NCBI RefSeq assembly: GCF_000224515.1
Contig: NZ_AGAF01000148.1
Coordinates: 1 to 64,000, forward strand
Source of the DNA: Desulfosporosinus sp. OT
GTDB taxonomy: Bacteria > Bacillota > Desulfitobacteriia > Desulfitobacteriales > Desulfitobacteriaceae
Reading direction: 5' to 3'
DNA: 64,000 nucleotides
In this document: piece by piece, positions 1 to 8,805 of the stretch
Layout of the letters: every line of letters begins with the position of its first letter
How positions within the stretch are numbered: position 1 is the stretch's first letter
Translations under genes and position numbers: made by a program
Notes under the pieces: generated by a model
What the model was told of the DNA's origin: nothing
Database searches by the model: none
The model's input: only the letters and a program-made list of their open reading frames with translations

Positions 1-38
1 GAAAACGCTCCTCGGGCCTAGCCTAACCCAAGGAGCGT
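1..38 (-). terminator. Terminator after the ABC transporter operon
   Basis: Arms at 5-16 and 27-38 pair over 12 positions (one G-U), with a 10-nt loop. On the minus strand the hairpin is followed by TTTTC, cut by the window edge. It lies just past the stop of the ATPase gene and probably ends the transporter transcript. Confidence 0.75.
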
Positions 39-48
39 GTACAAAAAG

Positions 49-768
49 CTACAAGATTTTACTTAAGAACGCCTGTGTACGGGAATTCTTAGGATGAGCA
101 AAAACCTCGTTGGGCTCTCCCTCCTCCATAATAACACCCTCATCCATGAAGATCACTCGATCACCAACTTCACGGGCAAATCCCATTTCATGAGTAACGG
201 CAACCATGGTCATCCCTTCACGAGCTAAATCCTTCATTACGGCAAGAACCTCTCCAACCATCTCCGGATCCAAAGCGGAAGTGGTCTCGTCAAAAAGCAT
301 GATCTTCGGTTTCATCGCCAATGCCCGGGCAATCGCGACCCGTTGTTGTTGCCCACCAGAAAGACGATCCGGGTATTCGCCCGCTTTGTCGGATAAACCA
401 ACTTTTCCCAAAAGATCTAAACCAATCTTTTCGGCTTCCGCTTTATTCATTTTACGAACAATCTCTGGAGCAAGTACAATATTTTGAAGTGCTGTCATAT
501 GCGGAAAAAGATTAAAACGCTGGAACACCATGCCTACTTCTCGGCGAATTGCATTAACATTAATCTCAGAGTTAAGTGGAATCCCATCAACGATAATTTC
601 TCCACTTGTCGGCTCTTCCAGTTTATTTAGACAACGCAAGAAGGTGCTCTTGCCCGAACCACTTGGGCCAATGACAACGACAACTTCTTTTTCTCGAATA
701 TGGCAATCAATCCCTTTAAGCACTTCGAGCTTACCATAGGATTTATGCAAATTCTTAACGTAAATCAT
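49..768 (-). CDS. Polar amino acid ABC transporter, ATP-binding protein
   Basis: Cytoplasmic ATPase of a polar amino acid importer (GlnQ/HisP family), which powers uptake together with the permease and binding lipoprotein encoded just upstream. The 239-residue product has Walker [10 protein letters not shown], signature LSGGQQQR, Walker B IMLFDE (followed by TTSALDPE instead of the usual PTSALDPE) and the switch histidine in VTHEMGF. The start chosen is the ATG at 768 (MIYVKN), because GGAGGT sits about 8 nt upstream; the longer reading frame lacks such a site. The gene overlaps the end of the permease gene by 14 nt, so translation is probably coupled. The substrate (glutamine, cystine, arginine or other) cannot be read from the sequence. 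Confidence 0.93.
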   Translation of the reverse strand: MIYVKNLHKSYGKLEVLKGIDCHIREKEVVVVIGPSGSGKSTFLRCLNKLEEPTSGEIIVDGIPLNSEINVNAIRREVGMVFQRFNLFPHMTALQNIVLAPEIVRKMNKAEAEKIGLDLLGKVGLSDKAGEYPDRLSGGQQQRVAIARALAMKPKIMLFDETTSALDPEMVGEVLAVMKDLAREGMTMVAVTHEMGFAREVGDRVIFMDEGVIMEEGEPNEVFAHPKNSRTQAFLSKIL

Positions 769-1432
769 TTTTCCCCAACCTCCTCTCCGTATAGGCAACC
801 CATTGGGAAATCAACTGGGTCATTAAAAGATAATACAAGGCAACCGCTATATACATAGGAATAGGTTGAAACGTTCGCCCAGCAATAATTTTCCCGCTAT
901 AAAAAAGCTCTTGAATCGCAATGATCGATAACAGAGACGAATCTTTAAGTAAGGCAATAAACTCGTTGCCTAAGGGTGGAATTACTCGCTTAAACGCTTG
1001 GGGAAGGATTACGTAGCGCATGGATTGGCTATGGTTCATCCCCAACGAACGCGCCGCTTCCGATTGCCCACGATCAATTGATTGAATCCCCGCCCTAAAT
1101 ATTTCAGCAATATAGGCTCCAGAATTCAGACCCATTGCCAAAACCCCTGCAAAGTACTGATAGTTATCCGGCAGAGTCTCCCAATGAAAAAGTCTTGGGA
1201 CTAAAAAATAAACTAAAAAGATTTGAACTAACAATGGGGTCCCTCTAAAAAAATCAATATAAGCAATAGCAAGCGCCCGTAAAACTTTAATTTTGGATAA
1301 ACGCGCTAAAGCCATAATGAGACCAATAACAACCCCGATTGCAACTGCACCGGCTGTCAGTTCCAAAGTAAGAAGAGCTGCTCTATTCAGTACAGGGATG
1401 CTATCCAGGGCTGCCTTCCAATTCATTTCCAC
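755..1432 (-). CDS. Polar amino acid ABC transporter, permease
   Basis: Membrane subunit of the importer, His/Glu/Gln/Arg/opine permease family (TIGR01726 type). The roughly 225-residue protein has about five membrane spans and the cytoplasmic EAA loop ([23 protein letters not shown]) that docks on the ATPase. A GTG at 1432 ([11 protein letters not shown]) has AGGAGG 7 nt upstream and is preferred; the ATG at 1426 and a longer frame from 1483 are less well placed. It lies downstream of the binding-protein gene, separated by 333 nt holding a terminator-like hairpin, and directly upstream of the ATPase gene. Confidence 0.92.
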   Translation of the reverse strand: MEMNWKAALDSIPVLNRAALLTLELTAGAVAIGVVIGLIMALARLSKIKVLRALAIAYIDFFRGTPLLVQIFLVYFLVPRLFHWETLPDNYQYFAGVLAMGLNSGAYIAEIFRAGIQSIDRGQSEAARSLGMNHSQSMRYVILPQAFKRVIPPLGNEFIALLKDSSLLSIIAIQELFYSGKIIAGRTFQPIPMYIAVALYYLLMTQLISQWVAYTERRLGKNDLR

Positions 1433-1695
1433 AGAAAATCCTCCTAGCTTTTCATTGCATAAAATGATAAGAACATTTTTCAATCGTTAGAATTCTTTTG
1501 TTTTTCTTACCACTGCCTGAAATTATACATTTTAGGACAAATTTATACAAGCCAAAAAACGTCAGAAAAGAACTTCCATAATTTTTCTAGCGTAGTCGTA
1601 CCGTCAGTGAAAACAACAGGAAGAAAATTTCATATTTAGTTTCAATGGCCAATTTCCGCGATCAATTTTCTCCTCAAGAACTTAGTCTGCAATAT

Positions 1696-1728
1696 GAAAA
1701 AAGAAGACACTTAATCAAAGTGCCTTCT
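1696..1728 (-). terminator. Intercistronic terminator between binding protein and permease genes
   Basis: Arms 1702-1712 and 1718-1728 pair at 10 of 11 positions with a 5-nt loop; an A-run on the plus strand (1697-1702) gives the U-tract on the minus strand. It follows the binding-protein stop (1766) and precedes the permease, so it is probably a partial terminator that keeps the permease/ATPase level below that of the binding protein. The rest of 1433-1765 shows no gene. Confidence 0.75.
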
Positions 1729-1765
1729 CTCATAGAAGGGTCAACTAGCTAATATCAAAAACCTC

Positions 1766-2557
1766 TTAGAATTTCGGTGCATCTACTTTAAACCACTTCT
1801 TATAAATCTCATTGTATTTCCCGGTATCGATTAATTTCTTTAAAGAGGCGTTCATTTTAGCGCCCAACTCTTTATCATCTAATTTCATGCCTATTCCGTA
1901 AAATTCTGCACCTGAATTTGCATCCACTGATTCAATTTGAGCACTTGCATTTTGTGCTTGGAACCAAAGTACTACTGGAGCATCTGCCACAACAGCATCT
2001 ACGCCACCATTCAGAAGATCGTTGAGAGCGTCGGGTGTCGTATCATATTTTTTAGTTGCCATTCCTAGTTTCTCAACTGCAAATTGTCCCGTTGTATTGA
2101 GTTGGACCCCGATCTTTTTGCCTTTCAGGTCTGCCAATGATTTAAAGTTGGCTCCCTTTTTCATTGCAATATACTGAGTACTTTTAAAATACTTGTCACT
2201 AAATTGAATAGTCTTAGCACGTTCATCTGTGATCGTCATAGCTGAAATGATCGCATCATATTTCCCGGCCTGTAAAGCCGCAATCAAACCATCAAAAGAA
2301 CATGTCTCGATATTCACCTTAGAATATCCCATATCTGCTCCAAGAGCATTGATGAGCTCAATATCAAACCCTGTCGCTTGCTGCTTCTCATCCATGAACT
2401 CGAATGGTGCGTAAGCAATATCTGACCCTACCTTCAGAATCTTTTCCGCGGGTGCAGGAGTAGGAGTTGGTGCACTGGCATTTCCGCAGCCAGCAAGTGC
2501 CAAGAGACTTAAGCTAAGTAATCCGCTTAAAACAAGACGAAACTTTGGTTTAAACAT
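1766..2557 (-). CDS. Amino acid ABC transporter substrate-binding lipoprotein
   Basis: Extracytoplasmic receptor of the importer, SBP_bac_3 (family 3) fold. The 263-residue precursor starts with a lipoprotein signal ending in the lipobox LAGC (lipidated Cys24), then a proline-rich linker APTPTPAPAEK. The mature domain carries family landmarks such as VGSDIAYAPFEF near the start, GFDIELINALG and the AKTIQFSDKYFKS region. The start ATG is preceded by AAGGGGG 6 nt upstream. It is the first gene of the transporter operon and is followed by its own hairpin terminator, which fits the excess of binding protein these systems need. Confidence 0.93.
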   Translation of the reverse strand: MFKPKFRLVLSGLLSLSLLALAGCGNASAPTPTPAPAEKILKVGSDIAYAPFEFMDEKQQATGFDIELINALGADMGYSKVNIETCSFDGLIAALQAGKYDAIISAMTITDERAKTIQFSDKYFKSTQYIAMKKGANFKSLADLKGKKIGVQLNTTGQFAVEKLGMATKKYDTTPDALNDLLNGGVDAVVADAPVVLWFQAQNASAQIESVDANSGAEFYGIGMKLDDKELGAKMNASLKKLIDTGKYNEIYKKWFKVDAPKF

Positions 2558-2870
2558 GTTTATCCCCCTTTTTCATTGGATGAACGCAGCATACTCTTTA
2601 TACAAGCTTTAGTGTATGATGAATTAGCCCATCCATCTATTTTTCTAATTATACATACTTATAAATATTTATGGAAGCCATTTTTCTCTATTTTTCATTC
2701 TATTTCATGCTTATTTTTCAAGCGCGGGTCAAAACATCTCTTAAACCACCTTCAGCGCAATTTTTAATCCCACTTCTTTCAGGAAAATCGTAATACCAGA
2801 GCAAAACAATTCTCTCCAAAAGTGTGCACAAAATAGTATCATTTATCCCCCAAAGTTACGCACAGGAGCC

Positions 2871-2930
2871 TGTGGATAGTGTGGATAAGTCTTAAAAATC
2901 TACTGCTTTTCACAATAGAACTGTGGATAA
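2871..2930. promoter_or_regulatory. Cluster of three DnaA-box-like sites
   Basis: TGTGGATAA, the complement of the DnaA box TTATCCACA, occurs perfectly at 2880-2888 and 2922-2930, and with one mismatch (TGTGGATAG) at 2871-2879, all in the same orientation. The 486-nt gap 2558-3043 holds no gene; it carries the upstream region of the binding-protein gene, this cluster and the terminator of the zinc-ribbon gene. No replication gene is near, so this is a DnaA-binding candidate rather than an evident origin. Confidence 0.5.
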
Positions 2931-2973
2931 CGTTGTTGAAAGAATGTTTTATCGATAGTTATTAACAAATACA

Positions 2974-3010
2974 GAAAAAAGCATTGGCCGACCTCGAGTC
3001 AACCAATGCT
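2974..3010 (-). terminator. Terminator of the zinc-ribbon gene
   Basis: Arms 2980-2987 and 3003-3010 pair perfectly (AGCATTGG / CCAATGCT), followed on the minus strand by TTTTTT. It lies 33 nt past the stop of the zinc-ribbon gene and ends the comF-zinc-ribbon transcript. Confidence 0.85.
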
Positions 3011-3043
3011 TGTCATGTCAAATAATTTAATTCAATACCTGAA

Positions 3044-3346
3044 TTAATATTGCTCGCGAGCTGGACGATGGTGTTGATAGCACTCACGGCAGTATACTGG
3101 ACGATCGGATGTCGGTTGGAAAGGAACTTGTGTTTCCACTCCGCAGTCCGCACAAACAACCGTAAACATTTCACGTGATCTTCCTTCTTGGGAATTACGG
3201 TTTGCTTTGCGGATGTTGCGGCATTCGCGGCAACGTTGTGGTTCATTTTCGAATCCTTTTTCAGCGTAGAATTCTTGTTCTCCGATTGTGAAAATAAAAG
3301 TTGCTCCGCAGTCTTTACATACTAGATCTTTGTCTTCAAAGGCCAT
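3044..3346 (-). CDS. Zinc-ribbon protein (zf-trcl type)
   Basis: A 100-residue protein with two cysteine-pair zinc-binding units: CKDCGATFIF with CRECR, and CADCG with CRECYQHH. This is the layout of small zf-trcl zinc-ribbon proteins common in Firmicutes; their function is unknown. The start at 3346 (MAFEDKDLVC) is set by AAGGGG upstream and by the family start; the longer open frame to 3484 overlaps comFC and lacks support. It sits downstream of comFC and ends at a strong terminator. Nucleic-acid binding is an inference only. Confidence 0.85.
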   Translation of the reverse strand: MAFEDKDLVCKDCGATFIFTIGEQEFYAEKGFENEPQRCRECRNIRKANRNSQEGRSREMFTVVCADCGVETQVPFQPTSDRPVYCRECYQHHRPAREQY

Positions 3347-3410
3347 GAAAGATATTCCCCTTACGTAAAAAAATGTAATAGGCTCTGCCCATCCAATAGT
3401 AATTATAACG

Positions 3411-4151
3411 CTAATCACACAAAGGCACAAGTTTTTTTTCGAGTCCAGCTGCCAAACACAGGCCATAAATTGCTTGAACTCCACTTTCGCGCAGAGTTTC
3501 TGCCACGGCTTCTAACGTAGCTCCGGTTGTTGTTACATCATCCACCAGCCATATGCTCCGCCCTTTAATCTTCTCTGGTTGTTGCACTTCAAAGGCACCT
3601 TTCAGATTATGCAAACGTTCTTGACGTGAAAGGGAAACTTGAGACGATGTTGATGCGATCCGTTCAACTCCGCAGAGAATTGGTAATCCTAATTGCCAGT
3701 GTAACACGGAGGAAATGACCTCCGCCTGATTAAAACCTCGTTCTGCCATACGCGATGCATGCATAGGGACCGCCACTACACCATCGACGACAGGAAGCTG
3801 ACTAATCGCCCAATCGGAAAAAGGGCGAGCAATCTCCATTAAGCGCCGAGGATGTGCTTTGAACTTTATTTCTTGAATAAATTCCTTTAATCCTCCGGCA
3901 TAATGACCCCAAGCTGTAATCTGATCAAGATGCTTAGGACCCTTTCCAGCCTCACAATCCAGGCAGTGTATTTTCTCTGAGAGAATCAACTTTCCACATC
4001 CCCTGCAGCGCCCGAGCTCCGGATGAAGATACTCTGTTGTACAGGCTGGACAAATTACACCCTGCTCCTCGCCACAAAATATACAAGCTTGTTTGTCTAC
4101 ATACCATAAAGCTCGCGTGATCTTTGCCGCTTCTATCCCGAGGTCTCTCAA
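3411..4151 (-). CDS. comFC: ComF family protein (ComFC, phosphoribosyltransferase fold)
   Basis: Competence-associated protein of the ComFC/GntX family. The 246 residues start with a zinc-finger-like segment (CIFCGEEQGVICPAC, then CRGCG and CLDC) and end in a type I phosphoribosyltransferase domain whose PRPP loop reads IWLVDDVTTTGATLEA. In naturally transformable Firmicutes ComFC is needed with ComFA for uptake of single-stranded DNA. The start is a TTG at 4151 with GGGAGGG 8 nt upstream, 5 nt after the comFA stop, so the two are co-translated. Competence in this organism is inferred, not shown. Confidence 0.9.
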   Translation of the reverse strand: MRDLGIEAAKITRALWYVDKQACIFCGEEQGVICPACTTEYLHPELGRCRGCGKLILSEKIHCLDCEAGKGPKHLDQITAWGHYAGGLKEFIQEIKFKAHPRRLMEIARPFSDWAISQLPVVDGVVAVPMHASRMAERGFNQAEVISSVLHWQLGLPILCGVERIASTSSQVSLSRQERLHNLKGAFEVQQPEKIKGRSIWLVDDVTTTGATLEAVAETLRESGVQAIYGLCLAAGLEKKLVPLCD

Positions 4152-4156
4152 TACTT

Positions 4157-5884
4157 TTACCCTCCCGCTGAATCTGCGTTAATAAGCCCTAATTCCATGG
4201 CATGTCTGTTTTGCTCCTTAATCCACAAAACTGCAGTTTTCATGGCCGGTGTCCTTCGCTGAGAAACAAAAACGACCTTTCCCTCAGGACTTTCTCGAGT
4301 TCGCCCCACCCTTCCAGCCATTTGTACCAAGGCACGCTCATCAAATACAGGATGGTCTGCCGCGAGAACCACGACTTGTATCCTTGATAACGTGATGCCT
4401 CGCTCCAAGATCGTCGTACTTACAAAAAGATCAAACTCTCCCTGACGCAAGCGCTCAAGTTTCGCGGAACGCCCTAAGTCTGAACTGTAGCTACCGTCAA
4501 CACACCAATCTGGAAAACGTCTTTGAAAACATTTGATCCACGGTTTGATCCAAGAGATCTTGGGGACAAATACCAAAACAGGTCCCGCTGCCCTCAAGGT
4601 ATCAATTTGCGATGCCCATAAATCTGCGCAGCTGTAAGACTCTAGAGGATGACGGGATCTTTCCCAACTGGGAACCGGCAAGGGGGTTCGATGGTGCCGT
4701 GCCGGAAGTCGAATGAGTCGTATCTTACCTTGTTGAACACCCACTAATCCTTCCGGGGAGGGCGTTGCCGTCATGTAAATTATCTTACCGTTTGGACGCA
4801 AGGCATGCTTCAGTCCCCATTCCAAAGCACGGCTCCCATGATAGGGAAAGGCATCCATCTCATCCATGAAAACCACATCAAAAGCTCGCCAAAATCTTAA
4901 TACTTGGTGGGTGGTCGCCAGGACCATCCCTCCGCCTTGAAATTTAACCAGGGTTGTCCCTGTCAACACTTGCAACGGATAGTCCGGAAAATCCCGTCTC
5001 AGCCTCGGTTCAATGTCCTTAACGACATCTTGGCGGGGCGCAGCAAATAGTACCGATTTTCCCCTCTCTAGAGCCCAAGCTGCGGATGGGAAACACACTT
5101 CAGTTTTCCCGGCTCCACACGCTGCCCAAAGAAGTGCCGTCTCTTCCGAAGCATCTTTAATGAATTCAAGCACTTGTTCACTCGCTAAACGTTGTGCCTC
5201 TGTTAAGGTCCAGTGTGGCCGAAATAGAACCTCAGAAGGGCCGTCTAAGAGTGGACGTTGATCTCGAAAAAATACGTCTAGTGAAGTGCTCGGCCCGATA
5301 CTCTCACAACTTTGACACGTTGCGGCCATTCCTTGAAGGCCGGGCCACACTTCCAAGTTTGTCTCTCCACAACGTTGACACTGCCAGCCTCTGCCGTGCG
5401 ACTTCACCGCAGGAACCCACTGCGCACTGCCTTGTTCAACACTGGAATGGGCTAGCCTGATGATTTCTCTCTCTTCTAGCTTGAGCTCTCTGGCCAGGCT
5501 ACGCAGGTCACTGCACGAAAGTTGCCTTCCTAGTACTAGTCGATTAAACATATTCCTGACTTCATAATATCGTTTCTCATCCAATCGGTCTGAACAACCA
5601 GCAACTGAAGCAGGGCTAAGTTCCTGCCAGGTGAAGTCCTGGGTGTCCCAGCCTAAAGCTCTGATTATTTTAAGGATCTCAAGTTTTCTATCCCTTCGCT
5701 TTGGCCCTTTGTGCAGAAAATTAACGAGTTTTCTCCGATACAAACGCTCCTGAACGATCTGGATAGTCTCTAAAGAGAGGGGTTTACTGAGATAACTAAG
5801 AACATCAGAATTCAGCTTGTCCATTACCTGAAACGGACAAAAACTAACGTTACCGTCTTCTTTTAACGTCAAGAAGAATTGCAT
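4157..5884 (-). CDS. comFA: ComFA-like DEAD-box DNA helicase/translocase
   Basis: ATP-driven motor thought to pull transforming DNA into the cytoplasm. The 575-residue protein has an N-terminal region of about 160 residues, a four-cysteine zinc motif (CQRC at 169-172 and CQSC at 190-193), Walker A AACGAGKTE (255-262), a DEMD box (341-344), motif III TATPS, and a C-terminal helicase domain with VSTTILERGITL and QMAGRVGRT. The zinc motif ahead of the helicase core is typical of ComFA. Start ATG at 5884 has GAGGGG 6 nt upstream. It forms an operon with comFC and the zinc-ribbon gene. Confidence 0.92.
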   Translation of the reverse strand: MQFFLTLKEDGNVSFCPFQVMDKLNSDVLSYLSKPLSLETIQIVQERLYRRKLVNFLHKGPKRRDRKLEILKIIRALGWDTQDFTWQELSPASVAGCSDRLDEKRYYEVRNMFNRLVLGRQLSCSDLRSLARELKLEEREIIRLAHSSVEQGSAQWVPAVKSHGRGWQCQRCGETNLEVWPGLQGMAATCQSCESIGPSTSLDVFFRDQRPLLDGPSEVLFRPHWTLTEAQRLASEQVLEFIKDASEETALLWAACGAGKTEVCFPSAAWALERGKSVLFAAPRQDVVKDIEPRLRRDFPDYPLQVLTGTTLVKFQGGGMVLATTHQVLRFWRAFDVVFMDEMDAFPYHGSRALEWGLKHALRPNGKIIYMTATPSPEGLVGVQQGKIRLIRLPARHHRTPLPVPSWERSRHPLESYSCADLWASQIDTLRAAGPVLVFVPKISWIKPWIKCFQRRFPDWCVDGSYSSDLGRSAKLERLRQGEFDLFVSTTILERGITLSRIQVVVLAADHPVFDERALVQMAGRVGRTRESPEGKVVFVSQRRTPAMKTAVLWIKEQNRHAMELGLINADSAGG

Positions 5885-5902
5885 AAGTATCCCCTCTTCA
5901 TT

Positions 5903-6301
5903 TTAATCCCCATAGCAGTTACACTCTACTTCACAACAAACTCTGGAAAGGGGGCACTCGTCAATCTCAATTTCTGGGAACCGCTTTTGAAGACAGGCTA
6001 GATATAAATCTTTCTGCTTAGTGGCTACGCCTTGATGGATGCGAACTTTAATCCATAAAGGTACCTTGAATTTCTTCTGCATCCTAGGCAAGGCCATTCG
6101 GAGATGCCAAAAGTCTTTTTCTAACTCGCTGTTTTCTGAGCCTAAGTAACAAACATAGTTTAGACTATGTGTCTTATTGCCACACTCTCTCTGCCATGCC
6201 CCAATAAGAATCTGCCATTTAAGTGGAATATTCCATTCCAAACTCGAATTAGTTCTCCACAAAAGAATTCCTAAGCACAACACGACACCTAGTAAAAACA
6301 T
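5903..6301 (-). CDS. Small membrane-anchored protein of unknown function
   Basis: I do not recognise this 132-residue protein. It starts with a hydrophobic segment (MFLLGVVLCLGILLW) that would act as one membrane anchor, followed by a polar domain ending in a cysteine-rich tail (CPLSRVCCEVECNCYGD). The ATG at 6301 has GAGGGGGAG 6 nt upstream and is preferred over the GTG at 6322. It lies between the polymerase gene (24-nt gap) and comFA (18-nt gap) in one run of minus-strand genes. The tail with six cysteines in 17 residues could bind metal or form disulfides. Confidence 0.7.
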   Translation of the reverse strand: MFLLGVVLCLGILLWRTNSSLEWNIPLKWQILIGAWQRECGNKTHSLNYVCYLGSENSELEKDFWHLRMALPRMQKKFKVPLWIKVRIHQGVATKQKDLYLACLQKRFPEIEIDECPLSRVCCEVECNCYGD

Positions 6302-6325
6302 CAGCCACTCCCCCTCACCCACAAC

Positions 6326-8167
6326 CTATGTTCCGGGTAAGAGTTGCGTGAGTTGTCTCTGCCGAGCATATTCAACCAGAAGTTTGATATGTTGGGAAGG
6401 TTCAAAATCCTGATATCCCTTCCAGAGGAATCGATCCTCTTCCGATAGTATAGCTGCTCTTCCCTCAATTTTCTGGGGTATACCTTCGACCCAGAGATAG
6501 AGCGGAACTGCCTTTTCAGGGTGCGTACGACGCTGTGCCTCAGCTGCATTCCAAACTACTGACTGGGCCCATTCATACGCTTCTAAGTTAAATGGTTGCC
6601 AACGAAGTACCTCCTCTACAGCTTGCACCCCTGTATCTGTGTTTCCACTCTTTAATAGGGACTCTGCCTGCTCGCGTCGCACACTGGTTTGTGTTTGATC
6701 CCAGTTCAAGCTCATATTCCAAAGGGCAATGCTTCGAGCAGGATCCTGTGCACGACCAAGACGTGCCTGTGTATTCCAAGTCTTCTCTTTCTCGAGCAGT
6801 ATTGGATTCAAAAGTACACTCCCAGTAACCAGACACAAAAATAGACTTATGAAGAAGAATAATCCCTTGCCCCTCAGTTTTGGAACTAATTTTTTCCACT
6901 TTGGAACAAGAGAATGAGGCGGTTTTTCTCTATTTTGAATGCTCCCAAAAATAAGCCAAAATAGAACACCTAAAGTCCCGAAGGAAAAATCAGCATCCAC
7001 CAAACTATGTAATCCCAAAAAGAGTAATGCTCCCCATGCTCGAATTTTAGCTGTATATCCATCGACTCCCTGCGACGATATGGACGGCACAGATTTCTTA
7101 GCCCAAGTCTGCCATACCTGGCCTAAGGTAAAAGCACTCCACATAACCATGCTTAAAGTTCCGATAAAACCTTGGTTTAATAAAATATGAATAAAACTCG
7201 AATGAGGATCTGCTGTCCAGTATGGAAAACGTTGAACCGTGGGAAAGGCCATCCACCCTCCGGCTCGTGGAATCCCTCCTGAGTCCCAAGCTAAGCGTAA
7301 CCCATCCTTAAAGTAGACGAGCCGTTCTTGCCAACTCGCTGATGAAAAGCTCCAGGACGTTAGGTTCCCCCAGGCGAGTCTATTAGTACGTAGCACGAGT
7401 GCTGTCCCAACTACCCCCAGCAGAATTACCCATAGTCCTCTTATTTCCATGCTCGTTATTTTCCTATTAACAGAGTTTAAAATTCGGCTGAATCCACGCG
7501 CTTTAACCTTGTCTACAGTTTGACGGTTTCTAACCTTTAATAAAAATTGCCCTATAAAAACTGCCAAAAATATTCCCACTCCAGCGCGCGATCCCGTGCC
7601 TAAGAGTGAAATTCCTAGGAAGATTGTCTGAACTGGCTTCCTACACGGACAAAACAAAAGAACTGCTCCTAAAAAAGCTGCTGTGGCATTGGGGTAGCCA
7701 AAGACTGAACTTAATCTCCCCGCCACTTTGCTCACCCAAGGCAGCCAGCCAATAATAGCCACAACAATCGCCAGCCATTCGGTATATTGTACCAGATGTT
7801 TTTTGGCAATATCATCCGCAGAAATCCCCACCCCCAGCCTATAAACAAACCATAGGATTCCCCAGCGTAGAGTTTCAATAAATCCGTCCTTGACTTTCAC
7901 GGGATGAACTATTCCTACCACAGAAAAAAAGAGCATTCCCAAAAACAAAACATCTGTCAGACCAAAGGCAGAAGACATCTCTGTTACGTGATTAGACTTC
8001 GACAAGGTAGCCTGCAAAGCATACACTGATAAGGCAAAGGCAAAAAAAACCCATTCCTGTGAAAAGAAAAGACCGTGGGCCACAAGGCTTAGGGTTAAAA
8101 AAAGAGCTAGGATGCGTGCTGTGTTGCTCCTAGCTCTGCTGACTTGCTGTAAAGTTGTCCCGATCAC
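6326..8167 (-). CDS. O-antigen ligase/polymerase-like membrane protein
   Basis: A 613-residue protein with about ten to twelve hydrophobic segments in its first 450 residues and a large loop ([29 protein letters not shown]) that fits the Wzy_C/RfaL family signature. The C-terminal 150 residues look soluble and helical ([24 protein letters not shown]...), resembling TPR repeats seen in Gram-positive members. The family polymerises or ligates lipid-linked glycans outside the membrane. The GTG start overlaps the fabZ stop by 4 nt (GTGA). With wecB, the tagA-type gene and two glycosyltransferases in the window, a surface-polysaccharide role is likely; the glycan is unknown. Confidence 0.82.
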   Translation of the reverse strand: MIGTTLQQVSRARSNTARILALFLTLSLVAHGLFFSQEWVFFAFALSVYALQATLSKSNHVTEMSSAFGLTDVLFLGMLFFSVVGIVHPVKVKDGFIETLRWGILWFVYRLGVGISADDIAKKHLVQYTEWLAIVVAIIGWLPWVSKVAGRLSSVFGYPNATAAFLGAVLLFCPCRKPVQTIFLGISLLGTGSRAGVGIFLAVFIGQFLLKVRNRQTVDKVKARGFSRILNSVNRKITSMEIRGLWVILLGVVGTALVLRTNRLAWGNLTSWSFSSASWQERLVYFKDGLRLAWDSGGIPRAGGWMAFPTVQRFPYWTADPHSSFIHILLNQGFIGTLSMVMWSAFTLGQVWQTWAKKSVPSISSQGVDGYTAKIRAWGALLFLGLHSLVDADFSFGTLGVLFWLIFGSIQNREKPPHSLVPKWKKLVPKLRGKGLFFFISLFLCLVTGSVLLNPILLEKEKTWNTQARLGRAQDPARSIALWNMSLNWDQTQTSVRREQAESLLKSGNTDTGVQAVEEVLRWQPFNLEAYEWAQSVVWNAAEAQRRTHPEKAVPLYLWVEGIPQKIEGRAAILSEEDRFLWKGYQDFEPSQHIKLLVEYARQRQLTQLLPGT

Positions 8168-8604
8168 AGGGTAGGTGTCTTCCTCTCCAGGAAGAATTTA
8201 AGGGTGCCTTCTGCAACCAGCGTTTCTCCGACATACGCTTTACCTTGGGCAACACCAAACGTTTTTCGCAGCTTTAGAAGTTCCACTTCCAAGCGCAGCT
8301 GATCTCCGGGAATCACTTGCCGCTTAAACTTAACGTCATCTAAACCGGCAAACAATCCCAAGTATCCAGCATACTCTGGCATCTTAAGGATGACCACACA
8401 GCCGACTTGGGCCAGTGCCTCCATGATCAGAACTCCCGGCATAATCGGATGCCCTGGAAAGTGGCCCTGAAAAAACGGTTCATTGGCTGACACATTCTTT
8501 ATTCCGACCGCTCTTTTCCCTTCCTCCAATTCTATGATACGATCTACCAGAAGAAAGGGATAACGATGCGGGATAATCTCTTGGATCTCTTGGCTTTGTA
8601 ACAC
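8164..8604 (-). CDS. fabZ: 3-hydroxyacyl-ACP dehydratase FabZ
   Basis: Dehydrates 3-hydroxyacyl-ACP to trans-2-enoyl-ACP in fatty acid elongation. The 146-residue hot-dog protein has the family start [14 protein letters not shown], the catalytic motif [13 protein letters not shown] (His48) and Glu62 in MEALAQ. GTG start at 8604 with AGGAGG upstream. It is the first gene of the fabZ-polymerase-comF run, an unusual place for a fatty-acid gene; in many bacteria fabZ stands with lpxA or accBC. Confidence 0.95.
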   Translation of the reverse strand: MLQSQEIQEIIPHRYPFLLVDRIIELEEGKRAVGIKNVSANEPFFQGHFPGHPIMPGVLIMEALAQVGCVVILKMPEYAGYLGLFAGLDDVKFKRQVIPGDQLRLEVELLKLRKTFGVAQGKAYVGETLVAEGTLKFFLERKTPTL

Positions 8605-8624
8605 TAGTACTCCTCCTTATAACT

Positions 8625-8656
8625 CGATGCTCGAAGCTTGATGCACGATGCTCGAA
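8625..8656. repeat. Paired 11-nt motif upstream of fabZ
   Basis: CGATGCTCGAA occurs at 8625-8635 and again at 8646-8656, and a one-mismatch copy (CGATGTTCGAA) is at 34305-34315 upstream of prmC. The motif contains the near-palindrome TTCGA/TCGAA. Origin and role are unknown. Confidence 0.4.
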
Positions 8657-8805
8657 AGTCAAATATTACGTTTCTCGCCCTGCGCATCGCGCTCCACTAT
8701 TTACTTGCAGATATGAATCAGTCTGGCTATGATTAGAGTAATTCATTTTTCCTACTCGCTAACTAGTATAACCAAGTTTAAGGCTGAAGGGAAGATAAGA
8801 AAATC

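Noticed and set aside
2576..2767. 63-codon frame upstream of the binding-protein gene
   Set aside because: AT-rich, hydrophobic chance frame with no ribosome site in the promoter region.
2558..3043. Chromosomal replication origin
   Set aside because: DnaA boxes are present but there is no dnaA, dnaN, rpmH or clear unwinding element nearby, and only three boxes.
3013..3246. 77-codon minus-strand frame inside the zinc-ribbon gene
   Set aside because: Alternative frame of a gene with clear CxxC pairs; no independent support.
6588..6899. 103-codon minus-strand frame inside the polymerase gene
   Set aside because: Out-of-frame shadow; the polymerase frame is continuous, so no frameshift is needed.
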